A stretch of DNA of 64,000 nt from Martelella mediterranea. Lineage in GTDB: Bacteria; Pseudomonadota; Alphaproteobacteria; Rhizobiales; Rhizobiaceae. Below the pieces are notes generated by a model. That model was given only the letters and a program-made list of their open reading frames with translations. It was not told the origin of the DNA and did not search any database. Location of the stretch: the NCBI RefSeq assembly GCF_021021415.1, contig NZ_JAINWJ010000008.1, positions 62,001 through 126,000 on the forward strand, in the 5' to 3' direction. Made by a program: the position numbers and the translations under genes. Positions 44,920-54,269 of this stretch are shown one piece after another; position 1 is the first letter of the stretch; every line of letters begins with the position of its first letter.

Positions 44920-47033
44920 GTGCCCGCCGCCTGCGAAACGCTGCTGCGCCTGATCTTGCGATAAACCAGGAATGCAAAGACGACCGCCAGGAAAAGGCCG
45001 ATCTCGTCGGTTATCGGCAAGGAAACGATCAGGGTTCCCGCAGCCGCCGCGGCCATAAGCCTCATGAACGGGTTCAGACGCGTTCCCGCATATCCGATGA
45101 CGGCGGTTCCCCAAAGGCCGATCGCAAGCGCCGCCTTGAAGACGATGTAGGCGACCGCCGGCGCGTAGCCGATCGTTTCCGCCAGCGGACCGCCATCCTG
45201 CAACATCAGGGCGGGGGTATAGACCGCCATGAACGGGATCACAAAGCCGGCGGCCGCGACCTTGACGGCTTCGAGCGAGATCTTGAGGCCGTTTTCCTTC
45301 GCGATCGGTGAGGCCGCGAAACAGGCCAGCGCCACCGGCGGGGTGAGATCGGCGAGAATGCCGAAATAGAACACGAACATATGGCTGACGATCAGCGGCA
45401 CGCCCAGTTCCAGCAAGGCCGGTCCCGCGATCGACGACGTGATGATGTAGTTCGGTATGGTCGGTATTCCCATGCCCAGCACGATGCAGGTGATCATGGT
45501 GAGCACGAGCGACAGGAACAGGTTGCTTTCACCCACGGACACGATGAACTGCCCGAATGTGTTGGCGGCGCCGGTCAGGGTCATGGTGCCGATGATGATG
45601 CCGACAACCGCACACGCAACGCCGACGGGAAGCGCCGTCTTGGCCCCGTCCGCCAAGGCATCGCGACATATGACGAGGGATTCGCGTCCGCCCTTCGTGA
45701 GCACGTTCCAGGCGATCAGCCCGGCGACCGCGACAAGCATCACCCGGTTCCCGTAGGCGAGGAAGGCGGCAGCGACCAGGCCGAGGCCGACCCAGAAGAT
45801 AAGCCGGATAATGCCTTGCGGAAGCCCGAGCGCAATGGAGCCGCCGAGGATGAGCATCACGGTGAGCGCAAGGCCGATGGTGCCGGCATAGAGCGGCGTG
45901 TAACCCGAAAACAGAAAATAGACGAGAACGATCAGGGGTAGAACGAGAAACCAGCCATCCTTCAGGGCCTTGACGGCGGATGGCAGTTCAGACTTGCCCA
46001 TGCCGACCAGACCGTGCTTTCCGGCCTCCAGATGCACCATCCAGAAGGCGGATGCGAAGTAGAGAATGGCCGGAATGATCGCGGCCTTGACGACCTCGTG
46101 ATATTCGACGCCGAGCGTTTCGGCCATGATGAAGGCGACCGCCCCCATGACCGGCGGCATGATCTGTCCGCCCATCGATGCCGTCGCCTCGACCCCGCCG
46201 GCGAAGGCCGGACGATAGCCGAACTTCTTCATCAGCGGGATGGTGAACTGACCGGTGGTGACCACATTGGCGACGCCCGAGCCCGATATCGTTCCCATCA
46301 GCCCGGAGGAAATGACGGAGACCTTCGCAGGTCCGCCTGTCCGATGCCCCACCAGGCCGAGTGAGACGTCGGTGAACAGTTTGATCATCCCCGCTTTTTC
46401 AAGGAACGCGCCAAAGAGGATGAAAAGGAAGATGTAGGTCGAGGAAACATAGATGGGAATGCCGTAAATCCCCTCCGTTCCATAGGCCATGTGGTCGATG
46501 ACCTGCGAAAAATCATAGCCGCGATGGTTGAGCGGCGACGGCAAATATTGGCCGAAGAAGCAATAGGCCAGAAACAGGCCTGCGATGATCGGCAGCGCCG
46601 GGCCCATCACCACCCAGGCCGCCACGAACACAGTCGTCAGCGCCACGACACCGAAGACGATGTCGCGCGGCAGCGGATCGCCGGCGCGAAGGGTCAGCGG
46701 CAGATACTCCACATACTGGTAGAGGGCGACCGCGACGCCCGCCAGCGCCAATACCCAGGCAACCGCCTTCCATGCGCCGGATTTCCGCCGCGCCAGAGCC
46801 ATCAGGGGAAAGGTCAGCAACATCAGGAAGCCGACATGGATCGCCCTTACGATCTGGCTGGCAAAATCGATAAAATGGGCCGCGGTCGCGATCTGGAAAG
46901 CAGAAAACGCGATGGCTATCCAGAACAGCAGGCGGCCTTCAAATGATAGGGGAAAGGATTCGGCCAACGGATCGTGCAATCCGAGGTCACCGGCCTCCTC
47001 CGGCATTTCATGTTTCATGGAATCGTGCGGCAT
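44916..47033 (-). CDS. TRAP transporter fused permease (4TM/12TM, DctQM type)
   Basis: Single 705-aa membrane protein combining small and large TRAP permease parts, the form that pairs with TAXI receptors. Landmarks are GTISGSGVANVVTTGQFTIP, GGVEATASMGGQIMPPVMGA, GMGIPTIPNYIITSSIAGP and LADLTPPVALACFAASPIA. The ATG at 47033 is preceded by GGGAGGA; a longer reading of 23 codons lacks support. It sits between the TAXI receptor gene, 76 bases upstream, and DUF1850. Confidence 0.92.
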   Translation of the reverse strand: MPHDSMKHEMPEEAGDLGLHDPLAESFPLSFEGRLLFWIAIAFSAFQIATAAHFIDFASQIVRAIHVGFLMLLTFPLMALARRKSGAWKAVAWVLALAGVAVALYQYVEYLPLTLRAGDPLPRDIVFGVVALTTVFVAAWVVMGPALPIIAGLFLAYCFFGQYLPSPLNHRGYDFSQVIDHMAYGTEGIYGIPIYVSSTYIFLFILFGAFLEKAGMIKLFTDVSLGLVGHRTGGPAKVSVISSGLMGTISGSGVANVVTTGQFTIPLMKKFGYRPAFAGGVEATASMGGQIMPPVMGAVAFIMAETLGVEYHEVVKAAIIPAILYFASAFWMVHLEAGKHGLVGMGKSELPSAVKALKDGWFLVLPLIVLVYFLFSGYTPLYAGTIGLALTVMLILGGSIALGLPQGIIRLIFWVGLGLVAAAFLAYGNRVMLVAVAGLIAWNVLTKGGRESLVICRDALADGAKTALPVGVACAVVGIIIGTMTLTGAANTFGQFIVSVGESNLFLSLVLTMITCIVLGMGIPTIPNYIITSSIAGPALLELGVPLIVSHMFVFYFGILADLTPPVALACFAASPIAKENGLKISLEAVKVAAAGFVIPFMAVYTPALMLQDGGPLAETIGYAPAVAYIVFKAALAIGLWGTAVIGYAGTRLNPFMRLMAAAAAGTLIVSLPITDEIGLFLAVVFAFLVYRKIRRSSVSQAAGT

Positions 47034-47109
47034 CGCGTCCTCCCAAAGCGATTCAGTCCGGGTGGGGCCGGCTGCGAAAGTCGGCCCCGGCTTGCTCTCC
47101 AAGGGAGGC

Positions 47110-48066
47110 TCAAAGCAAGCCTTTTTCCTTGTAGTAACGCTCGGCGCCCGGATGAAGCGGCACAGGCATGCCTTGGGTCGCGTTTTCCAACTTGATCATC
47201 TTTGCGGCCGCGTGCGCCGACTGCAGTTCACCAAGGTGTTCGAACATCTGCTTGGTCATCTGATAGACCGTCTCTTCAGACACGTCCTCGCTCGTGACGA
47301 GGAAGTTGACGACCGCGACCGTTGCGACATCAGCATCCTGCCCTTGATAGGTCCCGGCCGGAATCGTGCCCGCGATATAGGGCGGTCCGAGCTTCGCCGT
47401 GACATCCTCTGGGACGGCCACGACAGTGATGTCGACAGAGGTCGAAAGATCCTTGATGGACGCAACGCCCAGTCCCGCCGACTGCAGCGTGGCATCCAGC
47501 TGGCGGTTCTTGATCAGCTCCACGGATTCGGCATAAGGCAGGTATTCCGTCTTGCCGAGGTCATCATAGCTCATGCCCGCGGCTTCGAAAATCTTGCGCG
47601 CGTTCAGTTCCGTGCCGGATTTGGGCGCCCCGACCGAGAGCGCCTTGCCTTTCAGGCCCTCGAAATCGGTGATGCCGCTCTCCTTGGCGGCAACGATCTG
47701 GATATAGTTCGGGTATATCGCCGCGACGCCGCGAAGCTTGTCGAGCTTTTCCTTGAAGCCGGCTTCCGCGTCGCCTTCCCAGGCAAGTTGGACGGAATCG
47801 CCGAGCGCGAACGCCAGTTCGCCCTTGCCCCGCTGCAGCAGGTTGAGGTTTTCGACCGACGCCTTCGTCGATTGCACCTGCGTCCGGACCCCGGGGATAT
47901 TCTCTGCATAGATCTTCGAAAGGCTCACGCCGAGCGGATAATATACACCCGAGGTGCCACCGGTGAGAATATTGATGAATTCATCCGCCTTCGCCGATGT
48001 CGAGGCAACTGAGACCGCAAGCGCGGTTGCAGCGGCGAAAGCATATCTGTGGAAACGGTAAGACAT
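47110..48066 (-). CDS. TAXI-family TRAP solute receptor
   Basis: Periplasmic receptor of 318 aa with a signal peptide (ALAVSVASTSAKA) followed by the TAXI start FINILTGGTSGVYYPLGVSLSKI, and later QSTKASVENLNLLQRGKGELA and VGAPKSGTELNARKIFEAAG. The start at 48066 follows GGAGGAG. The ligand is unknown; known TAXI receptors bind glutamate, 2-oxoglutarate or other small acids. First gene of the transporter operon (receptor, permease, DUF1850, kinase, regulator). I found no good sigma-54 promoter upstream. Confidence 0.92.
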   Translation of the reverse strand: MSYRFHRYAFAAATALAVSVASTSAKADEFINILTGGTSGVYYPLGVSLSKIYAENIPGVRTQVQSTKASVENLNLLQRGKGELAFALGDSVQLAWEGDAEAGFKEKLDKLRGVAAIYPNYIQIVAAKESGITDFEGLKGKALSVGAPKSGTELNARKIFEAAGMSYDDLGKTEYLPYAESVELIKNRQLDATLQSAGLGVASIKDLSTSVDITVVAVPEDVTAKLGPPYIAGTIPAGTYQGQDADVATVAVVNFLVTSEDVSEETVYQMTKQMFEHLGELQSAHAAAKMIKLENATQGMPVPLHPGAERYYKEKGLL

Positions 48067-48308
48067 TTTTCTCCTCCAATTGTGCAAGCGCCGTCTCCCA
48101 AGTTCAGCGCTGCAAATGATTTTAGCGGAGGCGGTCTTTTATAAGAAATAATATTAATTACAATGGCTTACACGAATTCCGCAATTTCACTTCGGCAACA
48201 ATCCGCCGACAAAACAGGGAAACTGGCGGAAACCTGCCAACTTGATAAGCAAGTGCAGTCCCGCAGTGCCGGAACAAAAAACTGTTTGAATGTCGCAAAA
48301 CGCGCCGC

Positions 48309-48878
48309 TCAGTTCAGAGCGCCGTAGAGCACGGTGATCCAGACGGTGTTGCCTGCAAGCCAGCCCAGTCCAAGCCACATCAGTTTCCGGTTGTCTTCGG
48401 TTCTCATCGCGATCAGGGCGACCACGGTTCCGGCAACGAGGCGGAAGCCATACCAGACGCCAAGGGACGTCAGGTGCTCTCGTCCCTTGATGAGCGTGTC
48501 GACCAGATCGAAAGCAAAGGAGATCGCGAACAGGGCAAAGAACGCGGACCGCCGCCGGAAGAAGAAATCCTCCCGATCAACCTGCCCCTGAATGTGGTCG
48601 GGATAAAGCAGGGTCGACATCAGGAAAAACAGCGAGGCGTAGGACAGAACGAATATGTAGATCCAGAAATTCCATTGGGCGATCAGGCGAAGGGCGAACT
48701 CCCACCACCAGAAGTGCACGGCGCCGAGAAGAAGCACCAGCGACCAGACGATCTGGACATGCATGCCGTTGGTCTTGATCGGCTCCTGCAGGCGGCGGGA
48801 AAGACCGGACAGCACGCGCGTGATCGCCAGGCCGAGGATGAGGCTGACCAATATCCGCAAATGTCCATACGCATCCAT
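48309..48878 (-). CDS. Hypothetical membrane protein, about five helices
   Basis: Protein of 189 aa that I do not recognise. It has hydrophobic segments around residues 8-25, 43-60, 73-92, 110-128 and 145-185 and a basic cytoplasmic-looking segment in the middle (DREDFFFRRRSAF). ATG at 48878 is the likely start, with GGGTAGCGGA upstream; the frame runs on further without support. It lies between the TAXI TRAP operon and the DUF6282 cassette in the same direction, with 242 bases downstream, so it may be its own unit. No catalytic motif is visible. Confidence 0.6.
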   Translation of the reverse strand: MDAYGHLRILVSLILGLAITRVLSGLSRRLQEPIKTNGMHVQIVWSLVLLLGAVHFWWWEFALRLIAQWNFWIYIFVLSYASLFFLMSTLLYPDHIQGQVDREDFFFRRRSAFFALFAISFAFDLVDTLIKGREHLTSLGVWYGFRLVAGTVVALIAMRTEDNRKLMWLGLGWLAGNTVWITVLYGALN

Positions 48879-49182
48879 GTCCGCTACCCGTTTCAAGCTC
48901 ACCCGCCCCAGTCCAGGGCGGCGGCGGAAGCATAACCATTTGAATCGGGTTCCGCCAAGCCGGCCCGCGGGCCTGATTGCAGATGCGCCGTGATGGAAGG
49001 GAAACGCCGGATGAAACGGTGGTTTTTCCCGCGCTGGGAACCATCGAGGCAGACCAATAATAGCCGGGAAGTCGACCTTTCGCGCACAGCGCATCACGCC
49101 GTCGCGGCAATACAGCCGTGGTCGGGCTTCAAGGCATCTCACACGCCCTGGAGACGGCGGCGTCCGCGGAGCGGCCGGGTCG
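48879..49182. other. Gap upstream of the hypothetical membrane protein
   Basis: About 300 GC-rich bases between the stop of the DUF6282 gene at 49183 and the membrane-protein start. Open frames cross it on both strands, but none has a ribosome site or family pattern. A short GGCCCGCGGGCC palindrome occurs near 48960-48971. I see nothing else. Confidence 0.35.
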
Positions 49183-50100
49183 TCAGATCAAGCTGGCTGC
49201 GTTGCGGCCCACCAGTTTGCGGATCCGGCTTTCGGAAAACTGCAGGTCGAGCATGGTGTTGACGATCTCGCGATATCCCTCGACCGGAAGAGGCATGTTG
49301 ACGAGACCGAGATCCGAACCGAGAATCGTGCTGTCCTCGCTGACCACGTCGACAAGACGGGCGAATTCGTCCGGCTGATGCTTGCGGCCCCGGCACTCGA
49401 TAAACATGCAGATCGAATGCTCCATGAAAACACCCATGCGTGCCATGTCCTTCATGTCCTGCTCGTCGCAGCCGATGACGTAGGTCGGATGGTTTACGAG
49501 CATTTTCCTGACGCCGCGGCTGATTGCCTCGGCAAACAGGATCTTCAGTTCGGCAACGCCGAGATGTCCGCCCGCAAGGATGATGTCGCCGGCGGCGATG
49601 ACATCGAGCACGTCCTGGGCCTCCTGGGTGAGCCTGCCGTCATCATTGAGCACGGTGAGCGGCGCCTGCTCGAGCATGGGAGCCTTGCTCTTCGGATAGT
49701 TCTTTGTTTCCGTGGCGCTTTTCTCGATGTGGTTCCTGGCCGAAAAGGTCGGCATCCAGACAATCTTGCCGTTGAGCTTGACGGCGTGATCCACCGCATA
49801 GGGATTGATGCCGCCGACAGCATTGTTGAGCGCGACGCCGGAATAGGTCTTCACCCGGCTGTCGGGATAGAGCTGGTTCAGAAGTTCCGCATGGGCCATA
49901 CCAGGATAGAAGTGGTCCTTGAACACAATGGCGTCGAACCCGGCAGAGCCGGCATCGACCATTGCTTCACGGTGGTTGATCCTGCGCGGGAACGCGGCAG
50001 GACCGGAGTGGCAGTGCAGGTCCACCGCTCCCTGAAGAAGGTCGCTGATTTGTTCTTCGCGTTCCTGCGTGCGCGGCGGCTGTTGGTCAAGCGTCATCAT
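49183..50100 (-). CDS. DUF6282-family amidohydrolase-like protein, copy A
   Basis: Protein of 305 aa, probably cytoplasmic. The metal-site pattern resembles amidohydrolase-like TIM barrels: His29-x-His31 in VDLHCHSGPA, Lys61 and His63 in FKDHFYPGM, His204 in VNHPTYVIG and Asp263 in LGSDLGL. DUF6282 has no assigned reaction that I know of. The paralogue at 61709-62617 shares all these positions. Third gene of the cassette (aldolase, double cupin, DUF6282), and it starts behind CGGAGG 28 bases after the cupin gene. A metal-dependent hydrolase acting on a lactone, amide or ring of the pathway substrate is an inference. Confidence 0.78.
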   Translation of the reverse strand: MMTLDQQPPRTQEREEQISDLLQGAVDLHCHSGPAAFPRRINHREAMVDAGSAGFDAIVFKDHFYPGMAHAELLNQLYPDSRVKTYSGVALNNAVGGINPYAVDHAVKLNGKIVWMPTFSARNHIEKSATETKNYPKSKAPMLEQAPLTVLNDDGRLTQEAQDVLDVIAAGDIILAGGHLGVAELKILFAEAISRGVRKMLVNHPTYVIGCDEQDMKDMARMGVFMEHSICMFIECRGRKHQPDEFARLVDVVSEDSTILGSDLGLVNMPLPVEGYREIVNTMLDLQFSESRIRKLVGRNAASLI

Positions 50101-50128
50101 CTGAAAGTACCTCCGTTCAGGTTGGTTT

Positions 50129-51028
50129 TCAGGCGTTTGGAAGCGGGTAATCCGCGGCATTGAGCACCCAGCCGGGCTTCGCCGAGAAATCGGAGCGCGG
50201 CGGGCTGAAGATATCGACAAGGAGATTGCCGGCTGGGTCCATGCTTCTCGATGTATGGGTGGCCGGCGGCGTGATCACGGCCACGGATGGCGCATCGCAC
50301 TGCTCGGCATCGTCGGGCCGCCAGTTCGACAGATCGGTGGTCCAGGGCCAGCGCAGATAGTGGATGTAGGATCCCTTCAGGCACAGGGAATATTGCTCGA
50401 AATCGTCATGGTGATGCGGCGACATGGCTCGCGTATCGCGCGGCGGGCTCTCCCTGAAGACGTTCACCATTACCGTCGAACCGCGGAAAATGCGGCCGAA
50501 GCGCCCGGCTTCGTCGGGGACGTCGAGACTGTAGGCGTGGATGCCGGGCTCGATCGGCCCAGGCCAAGGCTGGAACGGCGCGACGTTGGGGTCCGGCGTA
50601 TCATACGCGGCCGCATTGTCGCAGAGAGACGCCATATCCTCGTTGCGCGTCGTGACCAGCCGGATAACCAGCCCGCCGGACAGCAGACGCACCGTGCTGG
50701 GGCCCCCGGGGACGAAGGCGATCGCCGGCCCTTCCACGGTTTTGCTGTATCGACCGGCGACAATGGCGATCCGGGTTCCGGCATCCGGCAGCAGGACGGC
50801 ATATTCGTCCACCTGACTTTCGCGCTCGAGCACCAGCCCTTCCCGTCCCTCACTGTAAGCGATGACGAGATTCTGGCCGCGCGCGTACCAGGTCCTGACA
50901 TTGTCTCCGCTTTCGACCGGTTCGGTGGCGTAGAAACGGGCGTATTGGGCAGCCTTGAATGCGGTCGCGCCCCTGCCGGCGGCGGAACCGCCTGCAAGCG
51001 TGGAACGGGGATCATCCTTGGGATACAT
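50129..51028 (-). CDS. Double-cupin protein of unknown function, copy A
   Basis: Protein of 299 aa conserved with the one at 60793-61698. The first half is a cupin-like domain (DEYAVLLPDAGTRIAI, GPAIAFVPGGPSTVRL). The second has a clear metal-binding cupin motif SPHHHDDFEQYS followed by GSYIHYLRW, and later PPATHTSR with another His. Such bicupins include isomerases and dioxygenases; the exact family is not known to me. The start follows AAGGAG and is four bases after the aldolase stop. The near-identical C-terminal PPRSDFSAKPGWVLNA occurs in both copies. Confidence 0.72.
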   Translation of the reverse strand: MYPKDDPRSTLAGGSAAGRGATAFKAAQYARFYATEPVESGDNVRTWYARGQNLVIAYSEGREGLVLERESQVDEYAVLLPDAGTRIAIVAGRYSKTVEGPAIAFVPGGPSTVRLLSGGLVIRLVTTRNEDMASLCDNAAAYDTPDPNVAPFQPWPGPIEPGIHAYSLDVPDEAGRFGRIFRGSTVMVNVFRESPPRDTRAMSPHHHDDFEQYSLCLKGSYIHYLRWPWTTDLSNWRPDDAEQCDAPSVAVITPPATHTSRSMDPAGNLLVDIFSPPRSDFSAKPGWVLNAADYPLPNA

Positions 51029-51032
51029 TGTC

Positions 51033-51806
51033 TCACTCCTTCAATGCGGGCGCCGGTATGGCTTTGAACGCGTCGACGAGGCGCAGCGCGGCCTGTCGCA
51101 TCAGGCCCTGATCGTTGGAAACAACAAAGGCGCTTGCGCCGAGGGTTTCGAAGAAGGAGGCCCCCTCGGCATCGGCCGCCATGATGCAGACAGGTTTGCC
51201 GACATTGCGCGCCGCGGCCAAAACCTTTGAAACCGCGTCGCGGACTTCGGGCGACCTTGGGCTTTCCGCACCCATGGAAACAGTCAGGTCTCCTTGGCCG
51301 ACAAAGATGCCGTCAAGGCCGTCAAGCCGAAGAATGGTATCGACATTCTCGATCGCCGCCTGGTCCTCGATCATGGCGAGGGCAAGTACGTCCCTGTCCT
51401 GCCGCGCGATATGGTCATGCATGCCGACGCGGCCATATCCGCCGGCGCGATTGGTATTTGAAAATCCTCGCTCGCCGCCGCGGTAACGGGCAAGGGCAAC
51501 CAGCTTTTGCGCCCGTTCGAGATCATAGACATGCGGGACGAGAATGCCGGCCGCTCCGGTATCAAGCGCGCAGAGCACATCTGAAAAATCGGGCACGCGC
51601 ACCAGGCCAGCCAGGCCCGAGACCTTGCATCCGAGCAGGATCTGGTCCAGCGCCGAGCGCCCGAGCGGGGCGTGCTCCTGATCGATAATCACGAAATCGA
51701 GCCCCGCCTCCCCCAGTATCTCGCAGGCATGGCTCGTGGGGAATTTCGCGAAGGTTCCGAGTAACCGCTCTTTTCCGCGAAACCGCTCGGCGAATTGTGT
51801 GGACAT
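51033..51806 (-). CDS. HpcH/HpaI-family class II aldolase, copy A
   Basis: Metal-dependent aldolase of 257 aa that normally cleaves or forms 4-hydroxy-2-keto acids with pyruvate. The residues of HpaI are matched almost at the same numbers: His45 (DQEHAP), Arg70 (LVRVPD), Glu147 (MIEDQ) and Asp173 (GQGDLT). ATG at 51806 follows GAGGAGA. First gene of cassette copy A, 87 bases after the thioesterase gene. Its paralogue at 60003-60773 is the first gene of copy B. The substrate is unknown. Confidence 0.85.
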   Translation of the reverse strand: MSTQFAERFRGKERLLGTFAKFPTSHACEILGEAGLDFVIIDQEHAPLGRSALDQILLGCKVSGLAGLVRVPDFSDVLCALDTGAAGILVPHVYDLERAQKLVALARYRGGERGFSNTNRAGGYGRVGMHDHIARQDRDVLALAMIEDQAAIENVDTILRLDGLDGIFVGQGDLTVSMGAESPRSPEVRDAVSKVLAAARNVGKPVCIMAADAEGASFFETLGASAFVVSNDQGLMRQAALRLVDAFKAIPAPALKE

Positions 51807-51893
51807 GGAAAATCTCCTCACCTCTGGATAGACCGGTACCCGGCCAACGGGGAGCCTTTTTCGAAGGTCGTTTCACGGGTTGAAAAACTGCGA

Positions 51894-52343
51894 TCAGCCG
51901 GCAGCGCGGCGTATGATCTTGAAGATGCCCTGCATCATTGCCACGGTCTGTTCGCCGCATCGCAGCTCGCCCGAAGCGAAGGTCAGCGACCGTGTTGTGC
52001 GTTCGATCCGCGCCGTGCTGCAGACAAACTCGCCGATCTCGACGCGGCCGCAATAGCTGATATCGAGCTGGATGGTGGCGGAGACGATCCTCGGCTCGCC
52101 TTCCTTCAGGTGGGCATTGCGGTGCATCCCGACTGCGCGGCCCAGACCGATATCGGCAAGCGTTGCCAGAAGCCCGCCATGCATTGCGCCATTGCCGTTG
52201 CCATGCGCGGCCGTGCACAAAATGCCGATACTGGGCAAACCGCTGGCCTGACGGTGCCAGAGCGTGACGAGGGGTGCCGGGAAACGCTGCTCGCGCGAAG
52301 GGGACCAGCCATGTGCGGCCGGGTCAAAGGCTACGTCTGTCAT
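51894..52343 (-). CDS. PaaI-type hotdog thioesterase
   Basis: Acyl-CoA thioesterase of 149 aa with the hotdog core NGAMHGGLLATLADIGLGRAV and later TIQLDISYCGRVEIGEF. HGG and the acidic residue on the following helix are the usual active-site features. It lies between the beta-keto acid cleavage gene and the aldolase in the same direction, so it may release a CoA ester made in the pathway or rescue CoA. Substrate unknown. Confidence 0.85.
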   Translation of the reverse strand: MTDVAFDPAAHGWSPSREQRFPAPLVTLWHRQASGLPSIGILCTAAHGNGNGAMHGGLLATLADIGLGRAVGMHRNAHLKEGEPRIVSATIQLDISYCGRVEIGEFVCSTARIERTTRSLTFASGELRCGEQTVAMMQGIFKIIRRAAG

Positions 52344-52354
52344 GGTTTTCGGCC

Positions 52355-53245
52355 CTAGGCGGCGGTTTTTCTGGCATCCGGCAGGCAGAGCATCGCGCGC
52401 GCCTCGTCGGGGCTGGCAACGCCACAGCCCAGGCCCTCGATTATCGCGATGCCCTGCTCGACGAGCTCGGCATTGCTTTTGGCGAGCACACCGTATTCAC
52501 GATAGAGATTGTCCTCCAGCCCCACGCGGCAGTTGCCGCCGAGAATGACCGATTGCGCCAGCATCGGCATCTGGAACCGGCCGATCCCGAACGCGGACCA
52601 GATCGCATCCGGCGGAAGCATCGATTTCAGCAGCATCATCGATTCCGGCGTCGCCGGCGCGCCGCCGGGCAGGCCGAGGCAGAACTGGAAATAGGGTGGC
52701 GATGGAAGGTCTCCGGCCTGCAACAGCCGCCTGGCGATATCGATGTCGCCGGGGTTGAAGACTTCCAGTTCGGGCTTGACCGATGCGTCCTGGATCATGC
52801 GGGACAGCGCCCGCAGGTGGCTCGGCGCATTGACGATCGCATAATTCGGGGTGTTCATGGTGTTGAGGTCAAGCGTGCACATTTCCGGCCGCAGCTCCAG
52901 GATGTGCTCGACGCGACGCAGCGGCGGCATGACGGAGATGCCGGGCATGGCATCTTCTTCGAACGCCGGCTCATGACGCGCGCCGAGCCCCGACGTCAGG
53001 TTCAGGATCATGTCGACGCCGTTCTCGCGGATGCGTTCCACCACTTCGCGGTAGAGCTCGCGCTTCATCGAGGCGGCTCCCGTCTCCGGATCCCGCACGT
53101 GCACGTGACAAGCCGATGCGCCAGCCCTTGCGGCGGCAACGGCTTCTTCGGCGATGTGTTTCGGGGTTATCGGAACATAGGTGCTGTTCGACCCGAGAAC
53201 CCCGCTTCCCGTGAGCGCGCAGGTGAGAATGACTTTACGTTTCAT
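52355..53245 (-). CDS. Beta-keto acid cleavage enzyme (BKACE/DUF849, Kce-like)
   Basis: Zinc TIM-barrel enzyme of 296 aa that condenses a beta-keto acid with acetyl-CoA to give acetoacetate and a new CoA ester. The zinc ligands are His47 and His49 in CHVHVRDP and Glu244 in RVGLEDNLY; LNLTSGLG and FNPGDIDIA are also typical. The best known member is 3-keto-5-aminohexanoate cleavage enzyme of lysine fermentation; others act on carnitine-derived or other keto acids. The start follows AGGAAA. It lies between the IclR and thioesterase genes. Confidence 0.88.
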   Translation of the reverse strand: MKRKVILTCALTGSGVLGSNSTYVPITPKHIAEEAVAAARAGASACHVHVRDPETGAASMKRELYREVVERIRENGVDMILNLTSGLGARHEPAFEEDAMPGISVMPPLRRVEHILELRPEMCTLDLNTMNTPNYAIVNAPSHLRALSRMIQDASVKPELEVFNPGDIDIARRLLQAGDLPSPPYFQFCLGLPGGAPATPESMMLLKSMLPPDAIWSAFGIGRFQMPMLAQSVILGGNCRVGLEDNLYREYGVLAKSNAELVEQGIAIIEGLGCGVASPDEARAMLCLPDARKTAA

Positions 53246-53259
53246 CTTGCTGTTTCCTG

Positions 53260-54165
53260 TCAGGGATTGCGGGCTTCAACTCCCGCCTCATCCGGATAGA
53301 TACGTTCGAGTTCGACGCTGATCCTGGCCGCGGCTTCCCTCATCGGTTCGACAATGGTCTTCTCGACGCGGTCACCGGGCACGGCACGACGGAAATAGCC
53401 GGTGCCCATGGCAGCGACCGCCCGCCCGCGAAGCAGGATCGGAACGGCGACGAATTGCAGACGCTTGGGGTGGTAGAGCGCGTCCGGCGTCGCATACCCG
53501 CTGCATCTTACCTGCTCGACCGACCGCCTTAGCCGTTCCAGCCCATACGGCGCGCCATCGACGAAGTGCTGCTCATGGTGTTTTCTGATCAGTTCTTCCC
53601 GTTCCTCGTCGCTGCAAAAGGCCAGGTAACAGCGCCCGAGCGCGCTGACTGTCATATGCAAACGCATATGGAGCACTGCGAATGGGAACGCCCATGGGCT
53701 GATCGAATTGGTGGTGTATTTGATCACCATCAGACCGTCGCAGGGCGTGGCGATGCTGATAGGCCATTTGATCTGGTGGGCTAGATCGACAGTGGCGTTG
53801 CGGGCCGCCTCGATCAGCATCGGCGTGCCATCGTAGCCGCAGGACAATGCCTGCACTTCGGACGTCAGCCGGTAGCCGCCGAGAAAGCTGTCGCGAACCA
53901 CATATCCGTCGTTGATCATGGTTTCGAGCATACGAATGATGGTGGATTTCGAAATGCCCGTTCGGTGGTGCAACTCGCCCACGGAAGCGAAACGCAGTTC
54001 GTTAAGCGTTCTGAGCACCTGAAATGCGCGCTGGACGGCCTCCACGGGGACATATGACATCACGCTGTCGAGTCCCCCTCGCGTCGGCTTCTCGCGTGAA
54101 AGCCCTTTGTCCTGCGCTGGAGCCGGTCGTCGCTCCCTCAGCCTCGATTGCATGTCCATGCTCAT
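53260..54165 (-). CDS. IclR-family regulator (copy A locus)
   Basis: Regulator of 301 aa with an IclR helix-turn-helix (VQRAFQVLRTLNELRFASVG then TGISKSTIIRMLETM) after a basic 45-residue N-terminal tail, and a C-terminal effector domain with GRCYLAFCSDEEREEL and PILLRGRAVAAMGTGYFR. ATG at 54165 follows GGGGAGGAGG. It leads the minus-strand run of BKACE, thioesterase, aldolase, bicupin and DUF6282, so it probably regulates these genes. Confidence 0.85.
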   Translation of the reverse strand: MSMDMQSRLRERRPAPAQDKGLSREKPTRGGLDSVMSYVPVEAVQRAFQVLRTLNELRFASVGELHHRTGISKSTIIRMLETMINDGYVVRDSFLGGYRLTSEVQALSCGYDGTPMLIEAARNATVDLAHQIKWPISIATPCDGLMVIKYTTNSISPWAFPFAVLHMRLHMTVSALGRCYLAFCSDEEREELIRKHHEQHFVDGAPYGLERLRRSVEQVRCSGYATPDALYHPKRLQFVAVPILLRGRAVAAMGTGYFRRAVPGDRVEKTIVEPMREAAARISVELERIYPDEAGVEARNP

Positions 54166-54269
54166 CCGGCCCTCCTCCCCGCGACGGCTCCTCATCTTCG
54201 GGATGTTCGACCGTCGATAAGAAAACTAAGCCGGTTTGTTGAAAAGCAAAACACCGAACCGCAGGCATT

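Noticed and set aside
48067-48308. Sigma-54 promoter upstream of the TAXI receptor gene
   Set aside because: Some GG and GC dinucleotides occur, but none has the exact -24/-12 spacing with TTGC, so I do not call one. A position-weight-matrix scan would decide.
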